A DNA stretch of 37,826 nt from Oppiella nova (taxonomy: Eukaryota > Arthropoda > Arachnida > Sarcoptiformes > Oppiidae), in the NCBI GenBank assembly GCA_905397405.1, contig CAJPVJ010000127.1, positions 1-37,826 of the forward strand, written 5' to 3'. Below the pieces are notes generated by a model, which saw only the letters and a list, made by a program, of their open reading frames with translations, did not search any database and was not told the origin of the DNA. The translations under genes and the position numbers were made by a program. Below are positions 11,015-21,419 of this stretch, piece by piece (the first letter of the stretch is position 1; each line of letters begins with the position of its first letter).

Positions 11015-11900
11015 TTAATATTCCTCAAAAGATAAGTTATCATCTTCGTCACTATCGGAAATATATATGATTTGATTAGTTTCACCTTGCTCCCTTTAAA
11101 ACTTGTGACCCACCAATTGGATGGTTGTCGTAATCCAGTGCTAGTGCTGGGGGTACTAAGATCCATTTGAACTTGTTCCTATTAATAATTATATTTTAAC
11201 ATAGATACAATAACTAATTTTTAAAACTTACTTGTTGCATATTATTTCCAATAACATAATGAATTTAATTTTTAATATTGGCTATTGCTAGATTTTCATC
11301 AATGGTAGCGTCAGAGAATACCCTGGCCATTTCACTTAAATTGTTGGCAATTGAAAGCTGATTAAAATAATCAGTTAGGTCAGCTGGGTGGGGGTCCGGT
11401 TGTACAGGTGATACTGTGAGGCACCCAATGCTTCAAGGTAATGACAACACCAAGTTCAGTTCGATTTTCGGTAGGAATGGGGGTAGGTGAATCTGGTAGA
11501 TGGTGGGATGTTGGTTGGTGTATTTCCGGAGGGTCTTACATGGGTAAAGATGCGTAAATATCAGCTAGCACTTTTCTAATTTATAATAAAAAAAATTTAG
11601 CATGTTAGTATGATTTTAAAATATTTTAATTTAAATAAATCTTACCTGTAGTGCAAGGTCCATTCCCATGTCCCAATGTCCGGCACCGGGAAATTCGTGC
11701 TTATATGCCCTCGACAGTTGGGGCATCGGGAGTGGTTGGCATATCCGGCATCAAGACCGGTAGCGTAGGTAACTTCAAAGCAATCCCGATTGCACTTTTT
11801 TGTATAGGTAAAACATGCGACGCACAAAAATTCTCCAGATTTGTGCTTTAACATCCATTTTAGTCTTTTGTCCTTCATGCAAATGTAGCATGTATGCTTG
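11015..11900 (-). pseudogene. RING-like zinc-binding gene B, left copy (broken)
   Basis: Paralogue of gene A on the opposite strand. Inferred exons: 11900-11646 (KHTCYIC, KHKSGEFLCVACF, NRDC, RCPNCRGHISTNFP, ending LHYR at a GTAAG donor), 11575-11232 (begins VLADIYASLPM, then a TAA; later LTDYFNQLSIANNLSEMA) and 11178-11015. The acceptor before the first of these exons (TATTAG) implies an unseen upstream exon. Lesions: TAA after ASLPM, a frame change before VSPVQPDPHP, a stop after ANIKN, and a 1-bp loss in the last exon. That exon ends, in the shifted frame, with a hydrophobic-acidic stretch IIYISDSDEDD that looks like a SUMO-interaction motif. A RING plus such a motif would suggest a SUMO-targeted ubiquitin ligase; this is inference on a dead copy. 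Confidence 0.6.
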
Positions 11901-12474
11901 CTAATACATATTATATTAATTATAAATTTAAATATTTAAATATTTAAATAAATTTTTTAAAAATACGACTATCCTGGCAATAATTGCGTTGAAAATTAAT
12001 TCTGGTCACACTGCTACCAAAAAATGACCAATCACCAATCAAACGATCACTCGGTAAACGCTGCATGTTTTTATTACCTTATATGTAAAATATTTAATAA
12101 ATAAAGATTTTATGCTGCTTATATACTTGATTAATTAATTTAAACGTTCATGAACATGTGAAATATGTTGGAAGATCTAATTAATTTTTTATTATATAAT
12201 CAGTTTGGTTTTATGGATTATTGTGAAATTATTATAGCTAAGGTTTTTAAACTTTATTCATTTAATTAATAGTATCGTGTTTTTTTAAGATTTTTATTAT
12301 ATTAATTTAATATTTTATTTTTTATTATGTTTTATTTATTTATTTTATTTTAATTGTTAAATTTTTAATTAATATTACCTAATGTTTTGATCTTAATAGC
12401 ACCAGTTTTGTTTAAATTTAATATTTAGAATTTTTATTATAATTAAAGGTTCATTGAACTTGTGATATTTTTAG
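11901..12474. other. AT-rich intergenic, partly left-only
   Basis: AT-rich. 11901-12400 has no partner in the right arm; 12400-12474 does. Nothing recognised. Confidence 0.5.
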
Positions 12475-12631
12475 GTGCATCTTGATCATATTATTTATTT
12501 TCGCAATAAGCGTGTCTTCTCCTGTCACCAGAAATATATGTATTTATTCTTTTATAAATACTCGCGGAAACCATTTGTAGAATTTATCCATAATGTTGGT
12601 CATATTGTACCATGGTTACACACTCAGGCTG
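12475..12631 (+). CDS. Candidate internal exon with KYSRKPFVEF motif
   Basis: Open for 52 codons between an acceptor (ATTTTTAG, ends 12474) and a donor (GTAATA, from 12632), encoding VHLDHIIYFRNKRVFSCHQK, YMYLFFYKYSRKPFVEFI and HNVGHIVPWLHTQAG. The motif KY(S/L)RKPFV recurs at other loci (3340-3370 reverse, 26895, 27022, 32302, 34545), suggesting a dispersed gene or element family. The right-arm mirror (about 22680-23240) keeps the sequence but is split by a 430-bp insertion. Other exons were not identified and the family is not recognised. It could instead be part of an old transposon protein. Confidence 0.4.
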
Positions 12632-13239
12632 GTAATAATTATTAGAATTATAAAACTAATGTTATTAAATAATCTATATATTGTCAATAATTTTTGGATA
12701 TGATTCTAATTAATTCAAGTTTTTGTGTAAGATTTAATAATGTTACTGCATTTTTATATGTTAAAGTTTGACCTTGTTTATCAAGATCCATAATATTATT
12801 AGTATTACAAGCATATTATCAGTCAAATTTTTATTAAATTCAGTCGATATTACGGTAGGGTATAATTAATTTTAAAAAAAATTTTTTGATATAAAATAAA
12901 TAATGTACACTTGGTATTCAGATTTAAGTGTTTTACAGAGTAGTAAATACAGTAAAACACAATATAAAAATAATTTAAACAATATACAGTTACTAAAATA
13001 TTTTGAAATCATTAATTGATATTTATATCAATAAGCTTAAAATGATTAACTGAATGATTTGAGATTCCAATCTGTTGCGAGAGTTGACACAAAATTTGTG
13101 TAACTCAAATATTATACTGATAGAAGTTAGCTCATCCATTGAATCATTAAATGGTCTGATTATTAGGCCATCTGTCCGTCAGTACCCCGCGGTATATATG
13201 CCAGACATTATGTAACTGATTAAATATAAAAACGCAATA
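12632..13239. other. AT-rich conserved block, nothing recognised
   Basis: Mirrored at about 21960-22680. The right copy has an extra piece of about 110 bp at 22463-22575. Confidence 0.5.
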
Positions 13240-13740
13240 TCACTGATTAGATTTCGGCTCGATTATAGGGTATTTGGTTCTCATAGAACACAGTGGAGCC
13301 AGCGAACCTAGGTCATATGCATGTAACTCGGACCTTTGAATGGTATGTGAAGATTAGCCACCATATTACGTGTCTAGAAATTGTGACCGAAGTATTACAT
13401 CTTATAATTCAAGATATCGCGGCTTGATTACAAATAAAATTACGGGCCGCCCACCAGACGTACCTCTTTACCTCCTGATCACCGGATCTGAAATATACTA
13501 TTAAAAATTAACAATTAGTAAAAGAAAACGAATAACAATAATAATTAATTAAACAGATTAATGAGTAACAAGTTTGATACAATAATTTAATGACTAAATT
13601 TATACACTGGTATTGTGTGTGTGCACGGATACTGTGCTCCTATGAGACTGATAGTTAGAGCACAGGGAGCTCAGCATCAGGGATGACAATAGTGAGTTGA
13701 GGATTGGCAGCCCTTTTTAGCCACAAAATATGGTGCGAGT
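13240..13740 (-). pseudogene. Decayed multi-exon locus (left copy)
   Basis: On the minus strand an acceptor-like AGTATATTTCAG is followed at 13491 by a GC-richer segment that yields protein-like pieces with stops, for example (S)GDQEVKRYVWWAARNFI or, in another frame, RPVILFVIKPRYLEL, and near 13250-13360 TIQRSELHAYDLGSLAPL, CSMRTKYPIIEPKSNQ. The acceptor plus first codon is shared with the gene at 35906-36424, suggesting a decayed relative. The upstream piece (13630-13720) reads AANPQLPVVIPDAELPVL in one frame. The mirror is at 21440-21910. Product unknown. Confidence 0.35.
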
Positions 13741-13790
13741 GCTCATAAACTCGCAATATTATTTATAAAAAGAATATTAATGGTTATATT

Positions 13791-14113
13791 GAGCTGCGAG
13801 CGGGCGGGCGTGCTAAGCTTCGGCAAAAAACTGGACACTTTGTCTAAAAACTTATTTTTTTTAAACTTTGGTACAACTTTACGGTTTAGTGGTGTATGTG
13901 AGAGAGAGAGAGAGCGAGATTGTAAGAGTGAGCGCTTATATGTGGCTCAAAGTGTAGGTTTGGGTCGACGGCATCTGGCGTCCATATGTGGTGTGGTATG
14001 CGATGTCTTGTGTGTGTGTGTGTGTGTGTGTGCTGAGTGTGTGTGTGTGAGAGGGTGAGAGCTATGTTGTCAACAGTTCCATGAATAGGTCCGGAACTGT
14101 TGGCTTCACTTCA
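13791..14113 (+). mobile_element. 323-bp non-autonomous insertion with ATATT target duplication
   Basis: The right arm carries the empty site (reverse of 21358-21372, GGTTATATTACTG). In the left arm the site is filled: ATATT at 13786-13790 and again at 14114-14118 flank a 323-bp element starting GAGCTGCGAGCG and ending GGCTTCACTTCA. It contains (GA)n and (TG)n microsatellites. No inverted termini and no poly-A were seen, so the class is open. A 5'-truncated relative is at 7455-7713. Confidence 0.85.
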
Positions 14114-14118
14114 ATATT

Positions 14119-15483
14119 ACTGTTATTTTAAAAATTATAATTTTAAATATAATTTATTATTAATCAGTTGTAAAACTCGTGTCCCCACAACTAGTTTCAA
14201 TCAGTACGCACATATAGTTCGCGGGTCATAGTTACCATTCGCAATAATTCAAACATTTTCGAATGAATTTGTTTAATATTAAATTACCGATTTATGTATC
14301 AATTGTATCTTAATCAATCCGTGAGTCCCAACCCGGTGATTAACGTGAACCAACCTATCTTTAGTTTGTATCATAGTTTGGATTTAAAAGTTACATTAGT
14401 CATGTAAAATTTTTAATTTTAATTTTTCAACAACTGTATTGTTGATTATAGACACGTTAGCACCAATGTCAAATGTAGAATAAATAAGAGTAAAATTGAC
14501 TGATGTTTATAGTTTAATAAGTATTTTCACAAATCAACTTTTATGTTAATCAATACACAAAATACAGAAACATGTTAAATAACTAGACAATTTGATATTA
14601 ATGAAGTTTCTAGAAAAGAAATTAAAAATAAACTACTCACCATTAAGTCTCGTATATAAGCTCCCAAAAATTCATTGTAAGTTTATTCATGCATAATTCA
14701 TTAATTAATACTGTAGGCTTTATACAAAATCTCATTAATAAACAAAAACATTTTAAAGTTTTTAAGAGTTAAGTGAAGCTACCGAAAACCGCAACCACTC
14801 CGAAGATGTAACAGTATTAATACTGTTTACATTTTGAATAGACATTTAATTCAATAACCACAAAAGTTGAGATGACCATGATACCTTTATCCATCGCAGA
14901 AATAAATCAATTTAAATATTTCAATTTTGTTATTTAAAACAATTATATAAAATCAACTAGACAAAATTTCGAGAGATCCAGAAATTAGTTTGTACCAGTT
15001 GACAATTCACATGTTATCCAAAAATCAGAACTTTAAAATATTTAATACTTTTTGATATTTTTGAGATTTAAATTTCATACCGTTCCCCTCTGATTTGGCA
15101 AAAAGTGATCATATAGGCGTAATGGTAGGAGAGAACCATAGTTGCAAAAAATTTTGTTTTGATCTAGCTCTATTCTAAGTATTTTTAAATTGAATTAAAC
15201 GAGTTAACAATATTTTGCCTACGCTTAATATTGATTTTTTGTATTATGTGTTAATGGAAAACAAATTAAACAATTTATGTTATTAAATAATAATTTTTAT
15301 TTATAGAATAATGTATTAAATTAATATGTGTACCATGTACCTAAAATCAATTAACATTTATTTTACTTAACATTAATGCTAATTATTTTATATATTGAGT
15401 GATATAAGTACAAAATATATATTTATAATATAATTATTAATATTAATTTATAACTTAAATATATTTTTATTATTATTACAAGT
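14119..15483. other. AT-rich block upstream of the membrane-protein gene
   Basis: 14119-14455 and 14865-15483 are conserved in the right arm (21022-21350, 19727-20362); 14456-14864 is not. The conserved 420 bp just before the start codon is the likely promoter region of the membrane-protein gene, but no defined motif could be assigned. Confidence 0.45.
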
Positions 15484-16578
15484 ATGGCAAACGCTACACA
15501 AAAATACAAATTAATCGACCCTGATCAAGTGCTACCAAGTGAATTATCGGTGCCCTCAGCCAGCACACGTTTATTCAAAATAGGATTATTAGCAACTAGT
15601 ACATCACCAGGCTCATATAGACATTTAGTCGGCTTACTAGCAACGCCAATTCACAGAGACTTCATATGCAACCCCTGTGTAATACAACTATTATCATGGT
15701 TATACATCATAAAATCTACAATAACATTCACGGTACCAAAAAATTACCGGCTTATTCATCTAATCTGCGGTAATATGCCGTACCTGATGGACATACCTCC
15801 GCACCTAAACCTCGCGTTCATGTGTTATGTCTTATCAGACCTTTCAAATCACTTCACATTTTATTATTACTCCAAAACGGGTACTAAACCTACATTTATG
15901 CTCATATTTGAAGTAATATGCGGAAATATTAACCCTGCTCACATTGGCCTAAATGACCAGTATTTTAATTATAAGTTAGCCAAACGAGCTAAAATATTAT
16001 TTAAAATGTGCAAGTTTATAACTACTAAACAGTTTACCAGTTATTGGTTTCTATTCGCGTTATACCCATACGTACGGAGTTGTAGTCTATGGGAAATACT
16101 ATGTTATGGTATACCAAATGCCCTCCACTACCTATGTCTGGCTTATTACACAATTAATTTCTATCTATGGTTGCTTGTTCATTTTTATATAATTTGCTAT
16201 TACCTTAAATACAAACTATATCTAGTAAATGAGAAATTTGGTAAACGTACCAAAAATGACCACTACTTTAACGCCCCCTATATTACGGATACTATGACTA
16301 CATTGACTCATATTTATGGCGAGATTAATGACTATAACGCCAGCTATTGGTCTAAGTTTGTGTTAAACGTGTGGACAATATTGGGATTAATAACCATTAT
16401 TACCATTTATGTGGTGGTGTTTCAGAAAATTATCATGGTCATTAAATTTATGATTATATACGCATTATTTTTGGTTATTTGTATGTTTGCCATAATATTA
16501 TATTTGACGGCATCCATTAATTACCATGCTAATATGTCGTATCATCTGGCTAATTCTTATTATGTTAAAAAATTGTAA
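15484..16578 (+). CDS. Multipass membrane protein, chemoreceptor-like (left copy)
   Basis: Intact single-exon gene of 364 residues starting MANATQKYKLID. Hydrophobic segments at about residues 66-85, 107-128, 184-200, 204-222, 224-246, 291-318 and 322-346 suggest about seven transmembrane helices, with a basic-rich loop (YKLYLVNEKFGKRTKND) before the last pair. The pattern of a loop ending in YGEINDYN.SYWSKF followed by long C-terminal hydrophobic helices recalls divergent gustatory-receptor-like proteins of mites and other arthropods; this is a resemblance, not a firm match, and the insect TYxxxxxQF signature is absent. It faces its mirror copy across the palindrome centre, with about 1.1 kb from each 3' end to the spacer. 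It is the best preserved gene of the palindrome. Confidence 0.8.
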   Translation: MANATQKYKLIDPDQVLPSELSVPSASTRLFKIGLLATSTSPGSYRHLVGLLATPIHRDFICNPCVIQLLSWLYIIKSTITFTVPKNYRLIHLICGNMPYLMDIPPHLNLAFMCYVLSDLSNHFTFYYYSKTGTKPTFMLIFEVICGNINPAHIGLNDQYFNYKLAKRAKILFKMCKFITTKQFTSYWFLFALYPYVRSCSLWEILCYGIPNALHYLCLAYYTINFYLWLLVHFYIICYYLKYKLYLVNEKFGKRTKNDHYFNAPYITDTMTTLTHIYGEINDYNASYWSKFVLNVWTILGLITIITIYVVVFQKIIMVIKFMIIYALFLVICMFAIILYLTASINYHANMSYHLANSYYVKKL

Positions 16579-17160
16579 TATTAAAATTTTCATATTTTAT
16601 GAACATTAGTGTTAATATTGTTTTAATTATAAACATATTTAAAATTACTTTCACTTTTAATAAGTACACAGAACTGTTACCTTATAATAAACAAATTTTA
16701 AAAAAATTATATTTAAAGTAATTATTAATAAATATTAACCGGACTGTTTAAAAAAATATAATTTATTTTAATGCATTTACGAGTTTATTTTTTATTTTTT
16801 GAAAAATAGTTTAAACTCATAATGAAACTTTTTAAACAGGCTATAATATTTTAAACTTTAACAATAAATTGGGTTTTAATTAATTAATTATTTAATTAAA
16901 TTGTTTTTACGTAAAATGTCAACTAGGAAACTTATATTTAAATAAAAATTTAAAATTAAATCAAAATTACAGTTTGCAAATAACTTTCTCGGGTTAATTT
17001 AATGTAATATAAATTATATTTATTGTAAACATATTTTTAATAATTTCTAATTTTAATACGTTTGTATATAATTATGACATTATCATAAACAAATTATAAA
17101 CCTATTTTCAAACTTGCTATCTAATCAACAAATCTGAAAAATTATTTTTTGTGTGAATTA
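16579..17160. other. AT-rich 3' flank of the membrane-protein gene
   Basis: AT-rich with several AATAAA-like strings; nothing else recognised. Its mirror is within the N gap. Confidence 0.5.
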
Positions 17161-17169
17161 TTAATATTA

Positions 17170-17480
17170 TATACAGCGTGTTTCACCATTAGCGGGTAAA
17201 GGTTCAGGCTCATATCTCGAAAACTAAATTAGATAGCAAGGTACTGTCGACGGTTTCTAAAACTAGAAAGTATAGCAAATTTTTTTGACATACTGATCAC
17301 CCAGGTGCAACTTATATTAATATTATTTCTATGGACACTCTTGCAGACATGAGTTACAGTATGAACAAAATGAGCAAGATAAATACAATCTATAACAATT
17401 TTATAAAGGAAGGTATGAACTTTCATATGGCATTGAGATCACTCACCTCCGACATATGGTTCAGTCACAAATAACTTTTG
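17170..17480. other. Possible end of a degenerate mobile element near the centre
   Basis: Starts TATACAGCGTGTTTCACCAT, a form common at ends of arthropod repeats, and is GC-richer than its surroundings. The minus-strand 65-codon frame (17229-17426) has no recognisable domain. The inner part (17408 on) is mirrored at 17981 and below; the outer part would be mirrored in the gap, so whether the element spans the palindrome centre cannot be seen. Confidence 0.35.
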
Positions 17481-17655
17481 AAAATCAATGATCTCTATGG
17501 AAATATCAATGGGAAATTTTCAATCAATAATAAATAACGATAATATAGTAGCTAGATAAATGTCTTCCATAACTCAAATATAGAGAATTTAATTACCTTT
17601 CAAATGGTGTATCATTCGTTAAGGTCGGAATTATATTTCTTGATTTATTATTAAT

Positions 17656-17737
17656 ATACTTAAATTTATATAAATGTCGAGTTATACCATTGAATCCAAT
17701 TATGTAACTGTGATTAATATTAATTTAATAAATTAAA
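17656..17737. other. Central spacer of the palindrome
   Basis: About 80 bp of AT-rich sequence separates the innermost paired bases (17627-17655 against 17738-17765, which pair with a few mismatches). No gene or obvious mobile-element end is visible inside it. The last pairing bases on each side already differ, so the centre is not a perfect hairpin. Confidence 0.75.
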
Positions 17738-17981
17738 CAATAATTCAAGAAGTATAATTCCGACCTTACCGAATGATACACCATTTGAAAGATAAATAAA
17801 TTCTCTATATTTGAGTTATGGAAGACATTTATCTAGCTACTATATTATTGTTATTTATTATTGATTGAAAATTTCCCATTGATATTTCCATAGAGATTAT
17901 TGATTTTCAAAAGTTATTTGTGACTGAACCATATGTCGGAGGTGAGAGATCTCGATGCCATATGAAAGTTCATACCTTCCT

Positions 17982-18759
17982 NNNNNNNNNNNNNNNNNNN
18001 NNNNNNNNNNNNNNNNNNNNNNNNNNNNNNNNNNNNNNNNNNNNNNNNNNNNNNNNNNNNNNNNNNNNNNNNNNNNNNNNNNNNNNNNNNNNNNNNNNNN
18101 NNNNNNNNNNNNNNNNNNNNNNNNNNNNNNNNNNNNNNNNNNNNNNNNNNNNNNNNNNNNNNNNNNNNNNNNNNNNNNNNNNNNNNNNNNNNNNNNNNNN
18201 NNNNNNNNNNNNNNNNNNNNNNNNNNNNNNNNNNNNNNNNNNNNNNNNNNNNNNNNNNNNNNNNNNNNNNNNNNNNNNNNNNNNNNNNNNNNNNNNNNNN
18301 NNNNNNNNNNNNNNNNNNNNNNNNNNNNNNNNNNNNNNNNNNNNNNNNNNNNNNNNNNNNNNNNNNNNNNNNNNNNNNNNNNNNNNNNNNNNNNNNNNNN
18401 NNNNNNNNNNNNNNNNNNNNNNNNNNNNNNNNNNNNNNNNNNNNNNNNNNNNNNNNNNNNNNNNNNNNNNNNNNNNNNNNNNNNNNNNNNNNNNNNNNNN
18501 NNNNNNNNNNNNNNNNNNNNNNNNNNNNNNNNNNNNNNNNNNNNNNNNNNNNNNNNNNNNNNNNNNNNNNNNNNNNNNNNNNNNNNNNNNNNNNNNNNNN
18601 NNNNNNNNNNNNNNNNNNNNNNNNNNNNNNNNNNNNNNNNNNNNNNNNNNNNNNNNNNNNNNNNNNNNNNNNNNNNNNNNNNNNNNNNNNNNNNNNNNNN
18701 NNNNNNNNNNNNNNNNNNNNNNNNNNNNNNNNNNNNNNNNNNNNNNNNNNNNNNNNNNN
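17982..18759. other. Assembly gap (778 N)
   Basis: A run of 778 N in the right arm. The mirror interval in the left arm (16450-17407) is about 958 bp, so the gap is probably undersized by roughly 180 bp if the arms are collinear here. It hides the last 40 or so codons of the right membrane-protein copy and the mirror of the 17.17 kb element end. Long open frames drawn across it are artefacts. Confidence 0.98.
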
Positions 18760-19726
18760 TAAATTTAATGACCATGATAATTTTCTGAAACACCACCACA
18801 TAAATGGTAATAATGGTTATTAATCCCAATATTGTCCACACGTTTAACACAAACTTAGACCAATAGCTGGCGTTATAGTCATTAATCTCGCCATAAATAT
18901 GAGTCAATGTAGTCATAGTATCCGTAATATAGGGGGCGTTAAAGTAGTGGTCATTTTTGGTACGTTTACCAAATTTCTCATTTACTAGATATAGTTTGTA
19001 TTTAAGGTAATAGCAAATTATATAAAAATGAACAAGCAACCATAGATAGAAATTAGTTGTGTAATAAGCCAGACATAGGTAGTGGAGGGCATTTGGTATA
19101 CCATAACATAGTATTTCCCATAGACTACAACTCCTTACGTATGGGTATAAAGCGAACAGAAACCAATAACTCGTAAACTGTTTAGAGGTAATGAACTTGC
19201 ACATTTTGAATAATATTCTAGCTTGTTTAGCTAGCTTATAATTAAAATACTGGTCATTTAGACCATTGTTAGTCGGACTAATTAGTCCGGATAGTACATC
19301 AAATACGCGCATAAATGTAGGTTTAGTACCCGTTTTGGAGTAACAATAAAATGTGAAGTGATTTGAAAGGTTTGATAAGACATAACACATAAACGCGAGA
19401 TTTAGGTGCGGAGGTATGTCCATCAGGTACGGCATATTACCGCAGATTAGATGAATAAGCCGGTAATATTTTGGTACCATGAATGTTATTATAGATTTTA
19501 TGATGTATAACCATGATAATAGTTGTATTACATAGGGGTTACATATGAAGTCTCTGTGAATTGGCGTTGCTAGTAAGCCGACTAAATGTCTATATGAGCC
19601 TGGTGATGTACTAGTTGCTAATAATCCTATTTTGAATAAACGTGTGCTGGCTGAGGGCACTGATAATTCACTTGGTAGCACTTGATCAGGGTCGATTAAT
19701 TTGTATTTTTGTGTAGCGTTTGCCAT
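18760..19726 (-). CDS. Multipass membrane protein, right copy, 3' end in gap
   Basis: Mirror of 15484-16578, open for all 322 or so codons available, from MANATQKYKLID to ...KIIMVIKF, where the N gap begins. About 20 residues differ from the left copy over 323. Half of them fall in a 17-residue window (left MLIFEVICGNINPAHIG, right MRVFDVLSGLISPTNNG, about residues 139-155), while the last 150 residues are almost identical. The absence of stops or frameshifts, against the wreckage of neighbouring genes, argues that this copy is or was recently functional. The C-terminal ~41 residues cannot be seen. Confidence 0.8.
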
Positions 19727-20120
19727 ACTTGTAATAATAATAAAAATGTATTAAAGTTATAAATTAATATTAATAATTATATTATAAATATATATTTTGT
19801 ACTTGTATCACTCAATATATAAAATAATTAGCATTAATGTTAAGTAAAATAAATGTTAATTGATTTTAGGTACCGGGAAACTTATTAATTTAATATATTA
19901 TTCTATAAATAGAAATTATTATTTAATAACATAAATTGTTTTATTTGTTTTCCATTAACACATAATAGAAAAAATTAATATAAAGCGTCGCCAAAATACT
20001 GTTAACTCGTTTAATTCAATTTAAAAATACTTAGAATAGAGCTAGATCAAAACAAAATTTTTTGCAACTATGGTTTTCTCCTACCATTACGCCTATATGA
20101 TCACTTTTTCCCAAATCAGA

Positions 20121-20150
20121 GGGGAACGGTAGGGAACGGTAGGGAACGGT
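20121..20150 (+). repeat. AGGGAACGGT x3 tandem
   Basis: Three copies of a 10-bp unit where the left arm (about 15080) has one. Arm-specific slippage. Confidence 0.85.
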
Positions 20151-20712
20151 ATGAAATTTAAATCTCAAGAATCTCAAAAAGTATTAAATATTTTAAAGTT
20201 CTGATTTTTGGATAACATGTGAATTGTTAACTGGTACAAACTAATTTCTGGATCTCGAAATTTTGTTTAGTTGATTTTTAATAATTTTTTTAAATAACAA
20301 AATTGAAATATTTAAATTGATTTATTTCTGCGATGGATAAAGGTATCATGGTCATCTCAACTTTATTTTACAGAAATACTAAATTTTATCCTCTTACACA
20401 TATTATGTAACATTCATGAGAAAATTTTATTGTAGATACAAATATTCTCCATGTATTTTGTTTTACAGGTAAAGGTGCAAAACAATAAAAATTATTTAAC
20501 ACACAGAGGTGATTTAATTAATGACAATTACAAGGTGATATTGGTAATAGAAGTAATTTTTACTATAAAAAACCAATTTTAACATTTTATTAAATATATG
20601 ATTAAGGCCAAACTTCCGAATGTTGCCCGGGTCGGAGGTCAAAATGGTTGGTATATATGTGAAGCTTAGGTCATAAGGAACAAAAAAGGTGTTAATTTTT
20701 ATCGGAAACCAA

Positions 20713-21017
20713 CGGTTACCGAGACAATCGGGTCAGAAGTTGCCATTGAAATTCATTATAAAAACACAAGTTTTCACCAATTCAAACTAAGCTGACCAAC
20801 TATCAGAATTTACCCAACCAATCTAACCTAACCAGATAACCAAACCTACCCTAACCAACAAACCTAACCTAACCCAAAATAGTTCAAATAATATAAAAAT
20901 TCACATAGGGTCGCTTTGCTCCGTAATATGCAACCTAACCTAACCAACTGAACCGTTTTAAATAGAAATTCTATACATTTTCAATGGCAAATTCTGACCC
21001 GATTATCTTGGTAACCG
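20713..21017. mobile_element. Right-only MITE-like element
   Basis: About 305 bp with imperfect inverted ends (CGGTTACCGAGACAATCGGG against the inverse of CCCGATTATCTTGGTAACCG, continuing into TTGCCATTGAAA). The interior has CTAACC-rich low-complexity sequence. It is absent from the left arm. Confidence 0.7.
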
Positions 21018-21419
21018 TGCTTGTGTCTATAATCAACAATACAGTTGTTGAAAAATTAAAATTACAAATTTTACCTGACTAATGTAACTTTTAAATCCAA
21101 ACTATGGTACAAACTAAAGATAGGTTGGGTTACTTTAATCACCGGGTTGGGACTCACCGACTGATCAAGATACAATTTATACATAAATCGGTAATTTAAT
21201 ATTAAACAAATTAATTCGAAAATGTTTGAATTATTGCGAATGGTAACTATGACCCGCGAACTATATGTGCGTACTGATTGAAACTAGTTGTGGGAACACG
21301 AGTTTTACAACTCTAGATTAATAATAAATTATATTGAAAATTATAATTTTTAAAATAACAGTAATATAACCATTAATATTCTTTTTATAAATAATATTGC
21401 GAGTTTATGAGCACTCGCA

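Larger units (their letters stand above)
747..17655 (+). repeat. Left arm of a giant imperfect palindrome
   Basis: Reading the window in reverse complement from its end reproduces the left part in order: 747-860 matches 37715-37826, 860-1700 matches about 35000-35870, 3105-3530 matches 26760-27345 and 34310-34805, 7780-10000 matches 24050-26630, 12400-13790 matches 21340-23340, 14115-14455 matches 21022-21350, 14865-16449 matches 18760-20362, and 17408-17655 matches 17738-17981. The arms differ by scattered substitutions, small indels and whole insertions. Left-only blocks are about 1935-3100, 3540-7775, 10000-10990, 11440-12400 and 13791-14113. Block ends were judged by eye. Confidence 0.93.

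Noticed and set aside
13780-14058. 92-codon ORF with RERERE and CVCVC strings
   Set aside because: Translation of GA and TG microsatellites inside the 323-bp insertion.
17897-19726. A 609-residue ORF and further ORFs of about 280 residues across the centre
   Set aside because: They run through the 778-N gap; only the part from 18760 to 19726 is real sequence (membrane-protein copy).
20820-20945. CCTAACCTAACC strings resembling the arthropod telomere repeat (TTAGG)n
   Set aside because: Only two or three imperfect units at a time inside a MITE-like element; not a telomeric array.
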